A DNA stretch of 64,000 nt from Coniferiporia sulphurascens (Eukaryota > Basidiomycota > Agaricomycetes > Hymenochaetales > Hymenochaetaceae): NCBI GenBank assembly GCA_002794785.1, contig NBBA01000006.1, positions 124,001 to 188,000 of the forward strand, written 5' to 3'. Below are positions 34,496 to 47,154 of this stretch, one piece after another. The notes under the pieces were generated by a model. It did no database searches and was not told the DNA's origin. It saw nothing but the letters and a program-made list of their open reading frames with translations. Each line of letters starts with the position of its first letter. Positions within the stretch are counted from its first letter, which is position 1. Position numbers and translations under genes: made by a program.

Positions 34496-35949
34496 CCACA
34501 ATGAGTGCACATCACGGGGTGGAGCCACTAACAAAATGTTGAGCTCTCCGCCTCAGGTGAGGGGCACATCTTGCGAGTACTATGCCATGCTCTCAAGACA
34601 TCGAAGATAATGTCACACCAGCACCAGCAGCACACATGTGCGTACAACGACGTCGTGTGCAGTTGCACTTTTCCCATTGTAGCTGGTTATAATACCATAA
34701 CTCAGACCATGTTTTGAAACGCCGATTACAGTTCTATGTCACTTAAAACTAACTAAAAGGAAGTTGCAATCGAAATGAATTAAGTCGGACCTGAATGTAT
34801 CCACTTCAACTCCGCTTAAAAGATCCTCTCTGGTTATAATGGCAGGACCAGCTGCGCCGCGGCTGGCAACGCGCCTGATATATACCTCTTTAAGGAATTG
34901 TTTGCATAACTCGTTCTGTACATCGAGTTAACCTTGGGATGCGCTTCAATACATGTACTGTAAGGTTGTTGAGGCAAAAGGATACATGGTAGTATGTTGA
35001 CCTGACCTGAAAGGGGCTGTACTCTACTTGTAGTACGAAGCCGAGGACTCGAATGAATATGAATGAGGCCACTGCACTATTCGAGTCTCGGCTGCAGCAG
35101 CCTGAGGTCGTCATACTGTATACCCAGAGGGTTTGATGGATAGGGAACTAGTATTCATAAAACGCAATACGATATAATACTCGTAACGCCTTCCCGGGCG
35201 GCCGCCCGCCCAGGCTGAGAGGAGAATAGCTAGCATTACAAAGGAGACAGGATTCCGAGTCGAAGGAGGAAATATTGGCGTCAAAAGTGACAAGTCGTTT
35301 TCATCAAGGCGTAGATATGGCCCGGGATCCGAGTCGTCGTCGTCGTCGTCCTGAGGTACTTCTGTGCATCGTGATAACTAAATCACTGCTCCTACCAAGA
35401 TGTGGATCGTTCGAGTCATGATCATCATAAAGCTCCGGGTCATCAAAAAAAAACCGATTGGAATTTCTAGTAGCGTATAACGTACTACTGTAACATTGAT
35501 TGCCGTACCACGTATCTAAATCTCACTCGGACTCGGACTCGGGTGTATCACACGTAAACCCCGAGTCGGAGTCCCGACCCGGCAAGCTTTAAGGCGAGGC
35601 GACCTTACGCTTCTCCCGTTTAAACTTCTGTCACTAGCAACTTGAATTTAAATTTAATTCCAGAACAACCTCCTAGCCCTCCTATCTTTCGTCCTCCCAA
35701 TTCACGTCTACTACATCGACTTCGACTTCGACATCTCAAACAAACAGCAACATAAGAAAGAGCCCCAGTCAAAAGACCAAAAGACCGAAACAAGGAAGAG
35801 GAAACCCGGCCAACAGTCAAGAGCCAACAGCGAGCCGACTCGGAACTCAACAGGGAACGAAGGCGCAGTACGAAGGGAGACCGCGTCGGGACCAACTTGA
35901 ACAGACACCAGGCCCATCCGCCTCCATCTCCATCTCCGACCCACCTCAA
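34496..35949. other. intergenic; (GTC)n microsatellite and 3' flank of the flavoprotein gene
   Basis: (GTC)n runs at about 35332-35351. From about 35620 to 35949 lies the 3' flank of the AIF-like gene, which is also copied at 51229-51505. Nothing else is recognised. Confidence 0.45.
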
Positions 35950-38166
35950 TCATGCATACATATCCCCCTCCCCAACATCCCTATACCCAAAGAACCCCCA
36001 AGCCGAACCCGCATCGAGATCGTCCGCATCAACCGTGTCCTTCCGCCCAATCACGCCGTTGATCTGGTACACCGACTTGCGGCCCTACGTATGCGATATG
36101 CGAGGAAAGAGAGGAAAGGGAGGAAGATGAAAGGAGGCCACGTTAGCGCGGATGTATAACGGGGAAGGGAATGAGGAAGGAAACTCACGATCCCGAGCGA
36201 GACTTTGATCGCTGGCGGCCCAGGCTCGTAGCGTCCGAGCTCCGGCTCCGACTCCGGCTGCTGCCCGATCTCGTCTTCGTCTCCCCGCGCCCGACGATTC
36301 GCCGCCGCCGCTGCAAGCCTCAACACATTCCTCGCTGCCACTTCCGCCTGCCAATACGCCGTGTGCCCCGCCTTGATCGCGCCAAACGCATCCGCCGCAT
36401 CGCCAATAACGAACACGTGCGGATAGGGCGTCTCAGGAAGCGGTTCTTGTTCTTCCTCCCGCTCCATCTCTTCCTGCTCCTCGTCGTCAAGCTCGGCAAA
36501 GTCATTTCCGCTGTTGGGAACAACCAATACATCTGCGCCGAGATCGAGCTTCTCAAGGTTCTCAGAGAGCTCTCCCGCCTCTTCATCCTCACCAGACAGT
36601 AGCTCGGGTGGGGTCACGCCTAGCTGCATTGTCGGCAATACATACGCAAGCTTTGTCTCCGGATCGACCGAGCCGGGTGACATCTCCGCAATGAGGCCCG
36701 TGTTGGGCGTCTGGCCTGTACACAGCAGCTGCAAATCAGGAATCGGTCAGAACCGGAAGACCTGAATAGCGAACTGGAATGCAACGGACGTACGAGGAGA
36801 TCGGCAGCGACCTCGCGGCCCTTGAGCGTGCGCACGACACGCTGGCCGCGCTCGTTTATCTTCGTGTTCTCTGCGCGCGTCGACGCGAGGTCAAGCCGTT
36901 CGCCAAGGATAAGGTCAATCCGTAGGTCTTCCATAGATTTCATGACTGCGAAAAGCAGAAGGGTGAGTGGCGATACATGACAAGGCGGAACACAAACTCA
37001 CTCTCAGTGTGCATATCATAATCAAAGCACGGCAAGAGACGATGCCGCGAGTGCAAGAGCGTAACATGTTTCTCGGGGTAGCGCGACTTGATGTCCGTCG
37101 CAAACTCTGGTTCAAGTGGTGTAAAACTTAAAGGCATTCCCGATGGGGGGTGATATGAAAGAACTCACGGATGCCTAGCGCGCCTCCACCCACGCATAGC
37201 ACGCTCCCTGAGTCGCGAATACGCTCCTGACAGCGCTTCAGCCACGCAATTGCCTCGCGCTTTGTGCCAGTGTACCGCTCCCGCTCCTCCATCTCTGTCG
37301 CCGACGCCGCCTCCACCTCTCCTTCCTCACCACGCCCCTCATCACCACCCACCGACTCGTCCTCACCCGTATCCAACGCCCCAACCAACTCCCGGCTCCG
37401 TCCATCATTATCCTCTCCATTTGCAGCCCACAAATCGATCGGCGCAGGCAGCCGACTCCCGAGCGCGTACACGACATACGCATACGGGAGCGTGCGTGCA
37501 GGGATGCCGTGCTCCGGGAAGGCGCGGTCGAGCGTCACGCTGTGAGGAGAGAGCGCGGTGACGTGTGCGTGGAGGACGAGGTGTCTGCTACTCGGCGCTG
37601 GCGGGCCTGATGTGTCGGTGGAGGACGATGAGGATGGGGATGGGGATGAGGATGGAGGAGGGTTGAAGACGTTCTTGTAGGGTATGACTGTCACGGACGA
37701 GTTAACACACGCATACTAGAGGAGAAAAAGGGGTGTGCGTACAAGCCTTGTGCTCATGCCCAGGGAGGACGCCAAGGCGCGGTATGACGTAGAGATCTGT
37801 TTGGACAGCGCGAGTCAGCACGACGACTAGCGACAAGGTATGAGGAGACGAACGGTTTGCGTGGCTGCACGGGCGAACAGGTAGAGAATGAGTACTGAGA
37901 GATGGAGTAATGTGGAGTGCACATACGTGTTGCGGTCGATTAAGATGACTCTGTACTGCTTCCTAAGGCCCTGCGCGAGGAGGTGGGCCGCACGCGAGCC
38001 TGCATGGCGAGGCGAGGCGAACGAACAGACGAGTCGAGACGGAGTCGAGGTGAAGTCGAGGTTAAACAGAGCAAGAAAAGTCAGAAACCGAAACCGAAAG
38101 CGCCGAGACTCAGAAAGTAGACAACGCACCGCCATAGGAGCCGCCCAGGACGATTACATTCTGCAT
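35950..38166 (-). CDS. AIF/FSP1-like FAD-dependent NAD(P)H oxidoreductase
   Basis: Nine exons fit exactly (1626 nt, 541 residues): 38166-38130, 37999-37927, 37864-37854 (11 nt), 37796-37743, 37687-37169, 37106-37002, 36945-36794, 36728-36189 and 36084-35950. The N-terminal dinucleotide motif is VIVLGGSYGGSRAAHLL. The family signature NTHANHLYVIPRLGVLPGHE spans the 11-nt exon, followed by KAFIPYKNVF. A second nucleotide site, CVGGGALGI, is for NAD(P)H. The C-terminal FAD site is FVIGDAADAFGAIKAGHTAY. A Ser/Pro-rich insert after NVF and an acidic insert (DEEQEEMEREEEQE) are not family core. Relatives move electrons from NAD(P)H to quinones and include AIFM2/FSP1. A scrambled inverted copy lies at 49422-51228. 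Confidence 0.88.
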
Positions 38167-40092
38167 AGTCTTAAGGTAACCCGAGTCTAACGTGGGTGAT
38201 GAAGGGAAGGGTGGGAAGGAAGGGAGGGAGAGGCGAGGAGATGTGAGACGGACACGGGGAAGAGCGTATGGTACGAGGGAAAGAGAGTCTTATGAGGACC
38301 CGGGAGCGGGGCGGGGGTTTGCCCAGTGGCACAGGAAATTGTCTGTGTATGTAAAATTAGTTTCGGATGGGAAAAGTTTTTATCTGATAACCGGACCAGT
38401 CCTGTCGTTTTATCTGATACCACTCGGCAAGCCAAATCTCCCGACTTTCAATTTCTCATCCCCCAACCAAATCCACATATAACACCACAATTTAAAAGTT
38501 ACTTACTGCGCCCGTCCCCGCCCCCCCACACACACACTCGGGGCCCGCGCATCGATCGCAGGCGTTATGTGGGATAAACTTCCCCACGCTTTCCAGGAAA
38601 GGGTACTCCCAATTCCGTAAAGTACTAATTAGTAACCACCTTTCATAAGCATAAGCAAAGACACACGCCATTTCTTACTCATCTTCCGTCAGGTCGCGGA
38701 CTCGGATGTCTTACTACACCAGCAAGACTCTATGAACGAGCACAAAGGCCGGGACGTCAGGGGGTTGTAGTACATTGAGCCTGTCAGCACCCGCGAGTGA
38801 GCGACTACTGATCATTGATCATTGATCATATATCATTAAGCACCATGAGCCTGAGTGGGAGATCCGGGCCCAGTGAATGGTCCGCCCGTCGCGATTCGTA
38901 CTACACGGTTTACACGCGCCCATAGACTTCGTCCTGGCAGTTCCCACTAGCACTAGGACTAGGACTCGGTAGGGCAACAGCGTTTCCGTGGCGCGAAAAG
39001 GGACGGGAAAACTTGAACCCCACACATGATCATGATCATGATACACCTCAACGAATTCTCTCGCGGGGTGCGGAAGCGAAATCGTAGTCTATCCGAGGTG
39101 GGCGTGCTATCGCAGCGCATCCGAGTCAGTCCTGCCGAGCCGTCTAAATAAATCTAAATGCCTTCAGTCGGGGGGAAACCGGGGGGAGAAGGCAGACGAT
39201 AGAAGGGAAGAGGTAGAGGGCGGGAGGAGGGAAGGGCTATCATTCAATCAATATTAATCTTATCTGATATACATTTTAATATTGTCCGAACGAAGGTCAT
39301 CAAGGTTCGCACCCGAATCGAAGTGTTTCAGCCACCAGAATGCGGCGTTGTGCATGATGATGATGGGATGCGGATGCGGATATACTGTACATACCACAGT
39401 ACAGTACAGTACATATACTTGCTATCCTGATCTCTCGGTCTCACGCCGGTTCATCCTACGAACCTTGTGGCATAGCAGTAACTTGAATTAATCGGCCCAC
39501 ATGCACATCATTCACATTTTTCTCAGGTGGAAACTAATACAGTACTGTATGTCCGAGTCGTCAGCCGACCCTCAGCTAGAGCTCTCCCCTACCAGTACGA
39601 AAACCTAAGGACGACTCGGATCCGATCGAACCTCTCCACGATCAACGATCACTTCTGCTCCCTATGTGCGTATCGAAGAACCCATGCGGGCGGGAAATAC
39701 AGTGTAGTATACGGTCAGTTAGTGCCCGCTGCCGAGGTCGGCACCCCCATTAATTGGCAGCGAAGCCACACCGGTACGACCTGCACCTACCTCATGAACT
39801 CAATGGTGAACCCAGGCCGAGTCGTACAAAACCAAGCAAGTCCCTTATCCAAACGACATCATGACGTCGACGTCGCACCCACCCGGGTCCGAGTCTTCGC
39901 CGCTTCACCAGCGGGATACGTCATCAATTATCCGACCGGAGAAAGAGGCATGGCGTCGCACGCGCGGGCGATTAAACAGTTTTTGGGGTCGTCAACTAAG
40001 GGGTACACAAACGAAAAAATCGACAAAAAGAGAGAGAAACATCACAGCAAAACCACACCGTCACGCCTAGACAACCTGCGTCCGTCCGTCCG
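38167..40092. other. intergenic, no gene recognised
   Basis: Upstream region of the flavoprotein gene and 3' flank of SPC1. A CAGTA-type short repeat lies at about 39400-39413. A 235-codon plus-strand frame (39527-40234) runs antisense into the last SPC1 exon and has no motif, so I do not call it. Confidence 0.45.
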
Positions 40093-40993
40093 TCACGCAG
40101 CCTTGACGTCCTTCTTCACAGGCAGCCACTTGATAGGATGTCTCCTGAACCACGGCCACTGCGGCACGACGACCTGTTCAGTTGTTTCCGCGCGTATCGT
40201 GTCGTGTCGTGCCGTATCACGTCGTATAAGATAAATAAACAGCCAGCCGGTTTAGTCCTGTCAACATCGCGCCCACGCGCAGTGCAGAACACAAAAAAGG
40301 GTGTAAACGCACGAGATAGAGCAAGACGACGCTCGCGCCGAGCGTCGCGAACGTCACGCGCAGCGACTGTGCTGCGAAGCCGAGGATGAAGGAGACGGCC
40401 TGTCCAACGAAAATTTCGATACATACGACGCGTTCCCGTCAGTCAGAATCGCAGACGGGGAGACATAGCGTGGGGGAGGAGGGGAGGAAGAGGAGAGAAG
40501 AGGACTAACGGTGCTCCCGACGAGGACGTTCCGCGCGAGCGTCTCCACGAGAGCCTGGCCCTCGAAGTCCTGTACCGTGCGTGCGTGCCGAGTGGCGAGG
40601 TCAGGTCCGTACGGTGGTGAACGCGCAGAACGCGCGGCGGTCCGAGTGGAGAGTCGGCAGTCGGCAGCGGGAGACGAAGGATTCAGGACGCAGGATACAT
40701 GAAGCGTGAAGCGTGAGGCAGCGACAGTCGGCGTAGCGGGTCAAGGATGGAATGATCGAATGGTCGAGTCGTCGTACAGCATGCAGCGTGCAGCGTGCAG
40801 CGAAACCAACCAAACCAAGCCAAGGTAACGTACGAAATACACAACGAAAGAAAACGGCGAATCGGGCAGTTCAAGTCCAGTCAGTCAGCGACAGCACGCT
40901 CAAAGAAAAGCGGAGGCGGTGGGAAGAGGAGGGGAGGGAAATAGACGAACTCACGATTTTGCCCTCGACGATGTCGTTCAACGCGCTAGACAT
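40093..40993 (-). CDS. SPC1: signal peptidase complex subunit 1 (SPC1/SPCS1)
   Basis: Four exons, each a whole number of codons: 40993-40955, 40569-40510, 40399-40313 and 40173-40093; 88 residues. The start is MSSALNDIVEGKI, then DFEGQALVETLARN, matching the family (D.EGQ..AE.L). Two membrane spans follow (about residues 28-47 and 50-68) and the signature WPWFRRHPIKWLPV, like WP.YRRHPLKWLP in yeast and animals. It is a small non-catalytic subunit of the ER signal peptidase. Introns are 385, 110 and 139 nt; the first is unusually long. Because every exon is short, the gene cannot be seen as an open frame, and only splicing reveals it. Confidence 0.88.
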
Positions 40994-41637
40994 GGTTCTG
41001 TTTCTGTTTCCGTTTCTGTTTCCGGCTTTTGTATAATATGTAGGAGTCAGACCGTCGGGCGTCAGGATTCGGGCGTCGGGCGTTGGGCGTTAAACCTCAC
41101 TGCAGGACTGAGCGTGCGTTTCCTTCGTGCGACGCGCGATGCCAGTGGTGGCGAGGCGGTAGGTCACGTGATCAGCGACGTGGAGGATCCCGATTTCCGG
41201 ACGCCGGACGCCGGTCTACACTACTCAGCCTTCAGGGCTGTCATAGCAGTGGATCGCACTAGTACTGACAAGTACCTACAGTGAATCACCAGCTCTTCTA
41301 GTACTAGTACTTGCTCCTCCGTGACTCGGCTTCGGCTTCGATCTTATACCTTCAAGTTTTCAACCGCATACTGTACCACGATTCGAATCGGATACACGAT
41401 CTCCCCCCTCTTAGCCGATTCAACTTTGTTTCATTCCATTTCCACATCTATCTCTAATACAAACTTCGAAACGAGAACAACGGAGTGTCCGGGCCAAGTC
41501 GAACACGCGCACGCGAACATCAAAACCAGTCAACTTGGACAAGGGGAAGAACGAGAACAAGGGGGGCATGCTGTATACAGTATCATGCAAGTGCATAAGT
41601 GTGTGCGCAACTCGAAGCTGCGGTGGGACAGCGTAGA

Positions 41638-41662
41638 CAGGTAGGTAGGTAGGTAGGTACAC
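41638..41662. repeat. (AGGT)n microsatellite
   Basis: Five AGGT units in a row at about 41639-41658. Confidence 0.8.
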
Positions 41663-41826
41663 GAAATGCGGCTAGGAGCGGTTATGCGTTATAGGTACAA
41701 GTACAATGCGGGCGGTTTGCGGATATTTACGACGCGGGATATGCGAGGGGGGGGGGGGCGCTACAGCGAGCTTAGCATAGTTTCCCCCCGGCCAGCCGAC
41801 GGGAAAAGGAGGAGGGAGGGATCCCT

Positions 41827-43746
41827 TTAGACCTTGTTCTCCTTGTTGTCGACCGACGACACGCTCGTCGTCTCGTGGACATCGCGCTCGATAGCTAAAG
41901 GGGGGGGGGTATATAAGTAAAAAAGAACTAAACCTTTGACAGAAAAAAAAAAACACATACCACGCTCCGTCTGCTGCACATGCGCATCGCGCTCCGCCTG
42001 CGTAACCGAGCCAAACACAACATCCATCTCCTCCAAGCTCCTCCCCTTCGTCTCAGGGATAAGCAGCGAAAACACAAACATGCCCCCAATATTGATCGTC
42101 GCGAACATCACGAACACCTTCCAGCCGAGGTTCGCGATGATCTGCGGCGTCACCTTGCTCACCACGAAGTTCCACAGCCACTGGCTCGCACTTGCGAGCG
42201 CGAGCCCGTAGTGCCGCGTGCGCGTCGGGAAGATGTCCGAGACGTATACCCAGGGGAGGGGGCCCCAGCCCATGCTGTAGAACGCGACGTACACGTAGAG
42301 CATTGCGGCCATTGCCTTGCTCGCGGGCGCCGGTGCGGCGCCTGCGACGGGCGTAGACGACGGAGGGTGCGTCTTGAGGATCGCGCCGATGATGAAGAAG
42401 AGCGTCCCCATGCCGAACGCGGAGATCGCGAGCGAGAGTTTCCGCCCGAGCGACTCGACGAGGAAGAACACGAAGATCGCAGTAGCGGCGACCTTGACCA
42501 CGCCGTATATACCAGACGCAAGGAGCGAGTTCTTCGCGCCCTCGTACCCGATCGCCTCGAAGATCTGCGGCGCGTAGTACCCGACGGAGTTCTGCCCACA
42601 CCACTGCTGGAAGAGGAATATAACGAAGGCGATGACGAAACGAATGAGGTTGCCCTTCCCGAAGAACGCCTCGCGTACGCCGAGCCCCTTGCGCGCCTCG
42701 CGCTCCTCCTCGATGGCCGCCTCGATCTCTGCCATCTCGTGCCGCACGGAGTCGCTGTCTACGGTCTGCTTGCGCAGGTACGCGAGATTGTGTAACGCCT
42801 CATGCGTGCGCCCGCGCGACGCGAGCCAGCGCGGGGACTCTTTGACGAAGATGAGCCCGATGCACATGATCCCTGCAGGCACGATCTGGAAGCCAAACGG
42901 GATCTGCCATACACGCGGGCCGACGGGGTTGTTCTGGCTAATTCCGTCTGTGCGTACGGAAAAAAAAAAAATCAGAGTTCCGCTCCACACCTGAAGAAAA
43001 AAGCGAAGAAAAGTACTGACAGTTGATGAAGTAGCTCAGCATGACACCGATAGCGACCATGATCTGGAACAAGCCAGTGATGCGCCCACGCACGTCCTTC
43101 GGGGAGCACTCGGAGACAAAGGCGGGGGAGACAGCCGAGATACCACCGATGCCCACACCAGCGACGACTCGCCCTCCGTAGATATAACCGATGCCACGTC
43201 CATCGACGCCAGCAATAGTTTGCAGGATGGCGCCGATGACGAATATGAGCGAGAAGCCGATGAGCGTGTACTTGCGTCCATAGCGAGCTGCGCAGGAGGG
43301 GGAGCAAAGTAGAGAGGCGCGTTAAATAAACTCGGGAGTTCCGGTGCGAATTCCGTTACGCCAACTCACCGGAGATGGGTGCACTACCGAGCGCGCCGAA
43401 GAAAGCCCCGGCCTGAAGAACAGAGACGACGTTGCTGGAGAGATTGGTGACAGCCTTGGCGTCGATGTTGCCGTTTGCATCTGCGAGGAAGTGCTGCTTG
43501 AATGCGTCTTGCGAGACGACGCCGCCGGCTACACCACTGTTACCGGAGGCGATAGATTGTCACGGTTAACGCCGGAGGGACGGTGAAAGCACGAGAGAGA
43601 CGCACGTATCGTAACCGAAGAGGATGATGCCCCAGTACGCGACGAACGCGAGGACTGCGCATAAGGTGTCAGAACGCGTAACCCAATGGGGAAAAAAACA
43701 ACGCACAATACACCCGACTATTCCTGAAAACAGACGACTCCTCCAT
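41827..43746 (-). CDS. MFS sugar/quinate-type transporter
   Basis: Six exons sum to 1578 nt (525 residues): 43746-43707, 43654-43606, 43536-43370, 43287-43021, 42947-41961 and 41894-41827. Start MEESSVFRNSRVY, then TM1 FLAFVAYWGIILFGYDTGVA. Sugar-porter signatures are present: GRKYTLIG in loop 2-3, GGRVVAGVGIGGISAVSPAF, SECSPKDVRGRITGLFQ, VKESPRWLASRGR before the central loop, FQQWCGQNSVGYYAP in TM7, VESLGRK, and PETKGRSLEEMDVVFG after TM12. Length and motifs are those of a plasma-membrane proton symporter for monosaccharides or quinate; the substrate cannot be told from sequence. The last exon encodes a hydrophilic cytosolic tail. Confidence 0.92.
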
Positions 43747-46540
43747 GGTAGCGAGCGTTGCGCGTAGTTCTCGTGAGCGTATGCGAAAAAAGGGAGTCGC
43801 AAAGGGGCGTCGTCCAGGAAAGAACGAGTGTGTTGCGAGAGAGAGAGGGGGAGGAAGCTCTCAAGGAAAGGAAAAATAAATCCGGGGGTGGCTTATAAGT
43901 CGCCCTCGGAGGTGACGGTGACGGACGGCGACGGCCCGTTAGCATGTCTCGGCACCGCCATACCACGTTTTTCTGATGGGGCCGCACAACAAGAAGCGTC
44001 ATCCGGCCCGCCGGTCCGCCCGGAGCGCGCGCTCCCACACGCCTACCGCCAATGGGAGAGAGCGCAACTGGTGCGAGGACACGGCACCCGAGTGCGGGGG
44101 GTTGGGGGTGCGGGGCGAGCGTTAATGTAAATGATATGTTTCCAGGCACGCGAAGAGTCGGGTAAATTTATATGAATTACGGAATTTGTAAAAGAGAAGA
44201 ATTTACATACATACGAATTATCGCGGGGAAGACGCAGTGGGAAAAATTTGGGGGTGGGGTTCGGTTGTTTTCGTGAAAACTGCCAGCTGCCGCGCGCACC
44301 TGCCAGCCTTGCGTCCCTTGTGAAGGATTCATTCGTCCAGCACCGGCATCAGTCTCGTCTTCGCCTTCGGTTTTAGCTTCTTACTCGTCTTTGGGATGGC
44401 TGGCAAATTCCCTCGGCAAGCGGCACATCAGATAGTGCAAAAGTACCAGTGGAGCGAATTATTTTAGAGGTGATTACAAGAATAGCACGGTTCACCTAAA
44501 AAATTATTGCCCTGGTAACGTTTGCTGCCCCACACCAGCCACAGTCCCTTTTCTGGTCCGCCCCGCTCGCATTTACGTAATATATGGGCGCCGTACACCC
44601 CCTGATCGCCACCCACTAAGATCGTATCGCGTCAGCCACATCTATTCGTCATCCGCGGGTGGCAGCCTGAGGCCAGTCCCATTGACCCCTGCGAGATTAC
44701 TAGTCCGACACACTCCGACTCTCTCTTCCTCGCAGGAACCTCGCGCGATTGCGCTCTGAAGCTCTCCTGCACATGGAGTGGAAGTTGGAAGTCACAGATA
44801 ACAAAAGTAGCTCGCTTCGGCGCCAGTTGAATATTGGTCTTTTCTCTTTTCTTTGACACGGTCACGGCGTGCGCGACTCGTGCCGTGTGTAACGTCGTCC
44901 TCACCCCAACACATTCAAAAGCCTTGCATACAAATTGAAGTTGAGCTTCATTTGTGAGCAAACCCGGCAAAGATCCTCGCCGACTGCAGCAGTGGAAGCC
45001 TGACTTCGCTAACGTGTACGCGATAGCATCGCCGCACCCGTTCGTACGTAAGTAGCACGAACCTCGACGAAATACAAATACAGTTCAAGTGCGGCTTCTT
45101 CGGACTTATTACTCAACGGCTCTGTCTTCTGTGAACTTTCGAACTCAGGGCCCGAAACTCTGAGTTGTGAACTTTGCGCTTACTCAGGCTGGGCCTCTAG
45201 TTGTCGAAGTACGAAACTCTAAATAAAATCCGCTGGACATAGGATTGGCATGGAGCCGGCGGCGGAAAATATCTTGCCTTGCGCTAACAATTCTCACCTA
45301 TGCACGCAACCCGCGGACTGGGGCGATAGTGCGAGCGGACATAGTCAGAGGCACCTGCGAATAATAACTAACATTAATATAAACCAATTTTACTAACTTA
45401 CGACGTAATGAAGCATATAATCGTAGGCGTACATAATCCCGCGCAAAGACAGGACACATTCATCATCCGCAAAAGCTGGTACGGGTTGATTGGCGCTCCG
45501 AGTCTCCCAACGGAGCTTGAAGACTGATGATGCTCTCGGTGCTAGCAGGCTGCGACGACTCTGACGGGACATGGACTCGCGGACGGAACTTCTGCCTCCG
45601 CTCTGCTTGAGTCACGCGCCCGCCGACTGCAGTATGCAGGGGGTCGCGGAGTCGAAATAGTACAGATACGCGGTACAGGGTGCGGGCCGCCCGGAAACGC
45701 CGCTAGTGGGACAAAGTCAAGGTACACCATAAGGAGTTGAGTGGTCGATACTCTCACCCGCCACACTGGCACGTGCGTTTCAGCTAATGGCGCGCGGTGT
45801 TTGGCGGCATAATTGATGAGTAAGAATATTACAGTACATAATGTAATGTGGGCGCTGACATTATAGCCCCCGAGAACGGAACTCGCCCGTTACTCAGGGA
45901 TATCGAACTGACCGCACGACACAGGTTTTCCGACTCAGATCGTAGCTGGTGAGGCAGACTTATTTCAGAGAGACAAATAGTCAGACATAGACAGAGAAAA
46001 ACGAAGGTAGAGTTCCATCCCCCTCCTTACAATTCCCAAGGTCGCCGTACTAGTATTTCATTGGTAAAACATTGTGCATCGTGATCGCACACAGGAACTG
46101 TCCTCCTAAGCTTTTCGTTCATTATTGTTCGATAGGGGATAAAGGAGAATAAACACATAAGTGCATTCTACAGCGTAAAGCCGAGGAAGGGGCTGTGCAG
46201 ATGCGCGGGTGGATGGACGTGCTCCTCGGACCCGTACTAAAAGTGTGCTCCTATGGGCGTGATGAGTAGAAAGTGAAGTCATCATTATTATTACTTTCAC
46301 TGATTTTACCAGGTTCTGCCGCGGCATACTACATGCTTACGACCCCCGCCATTCTTCGAGGGTGAATGCGATCGCAAACATAAAGTTCCGAATACTTCAT
46401 GTAAGTTTTCGCGTTTCATTTCGGCCGAGCGTGTATAGACGCTCTGTGAGGCCACGAGCTGCGATTACGGACTGGTGGTTGGCAGTGGCGAACGGGGGAC
46501 ATCTGGTAGTGAAAAGTGTTAATTTCAGTGATTTCCTTCC
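43747..46540. other. intergenic, no gene recognised
   Basis: The longest gap without a call. A 143-codon minus frame upstream of the transporter has no motif and would only be 5' leader. Minus frames at 44632-44970 and 45542-45772 also lack motifs. A weak inverted repeat (ATTTTAGAGGTGA..TTCACCTAAAAAAT) lies at about 44461-44505. Nothing else is recognised. Confidence 0.4.
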
Positions 46541-46549
46541 GCCAACTTG

Positions 46550-46930
46550 TATATATGTCAACCAGTAGAATAACTGGTGCGAGGGAACTCAAGCGCATAT
46601 ATATAACAGGAAAAAATGGTACAAAACATTTTAAACTCCGACGGTTGACCTCGGCATTGAGCTCAAACTCCAACAAAAGATGAACAATGCTGTGAGGAGT
46701 TAGGCTAACAGGGGTCTGTTGGAATGGTTTTTTCAGATTTTGGAAGCGGCCTAGGGATGAGCCTGCGTCAAGATGGAAATTTGTCATGATGCACAACATC
46801 GCTTGGTATATCGTCAGTTCATGAGTTCAGTGATGGAGTACTTGTAATTGAGCCAACCGATGCTCGCAACGTGCCACTTTCGGCTTTATTCAATTTATGT
46901 TGAGGCCGATAAAGAAAACGGGCTCTCCGT
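46550..46930 (+). repeat. duplicated flank block with an F-box/LRR C-terminal relic
   Basis: 46.55-46.69 kb matches 55.60-55.72 kb (shared TTTTAAACTCCGACG and CTCGGCAT.GAGCTC). The relic TGGAGTACTTGTAATTGAGCC at 46.82-46.86 kb matches 55.48 kb and, inverted, 5.65-5.70 kb. The same block therefore precedes both plus-strand F-box genes (47155 and, before the copia insertion, 63689). Confidence 0.5.
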
Positions 46931-47032
46931 GGAAACATAGCGAAGTATGGCACGGGACGAAATCGAAAGGTTCCCCCAAAAAGCCATGGTGTATGTGGCG
47001 ATGTGGCCCGGCCCCCGGGAGGAATCCGGCTA

Positions 47033-47055
47033 TTGCCGTGATTACGATTACAAAA
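47033..47055 (+). promoter_or_regulatory. weak F-box-family upstream block
   Basis: TTGCCGTGATTACGATTACA, about 100-122 bp before the ATG at 47155, is a diverged form of the TTGCCGAG/GATTACATAA block. An AAATCGAAAGGTTCCC block lies further up at about 46961-46976, as before 63689. Confidence 0.4.
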
Positions 47056-47154
47056 AGCGTTTTTTTTCTTTCGTTTTTTCCTTACTTCAAGCTCTAGTAT
47101 TGTCGTCGATAGCTTACGCCGGCGAAAAAAAGGAGGCCTAAAAGGGATATCAGA

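Noticed and set aside
39527..40234. 235-codon plus-strand frame
   Set aside because: No motif, odd composition, and it overlaps the last exon of SPC1 on the opposite strand.
41980..42795. 271-codon plus-strand frame
   Set aside because: Arg/Glu-rich shadow of the sugar transporter's long exon on the other strand.
43718..44149. 143-codon minus-strand frame upstream of the transporter
   Set aside because: No motif; the transporter start (MEESSVF at 43746) and its splice into TM1 explain the region better.
44461..44505. Short imperfect inverted repeat
   Set aside because: Arms are mismatched, there is no target duplication and no larger element; probably chance in AT-rich sequence.
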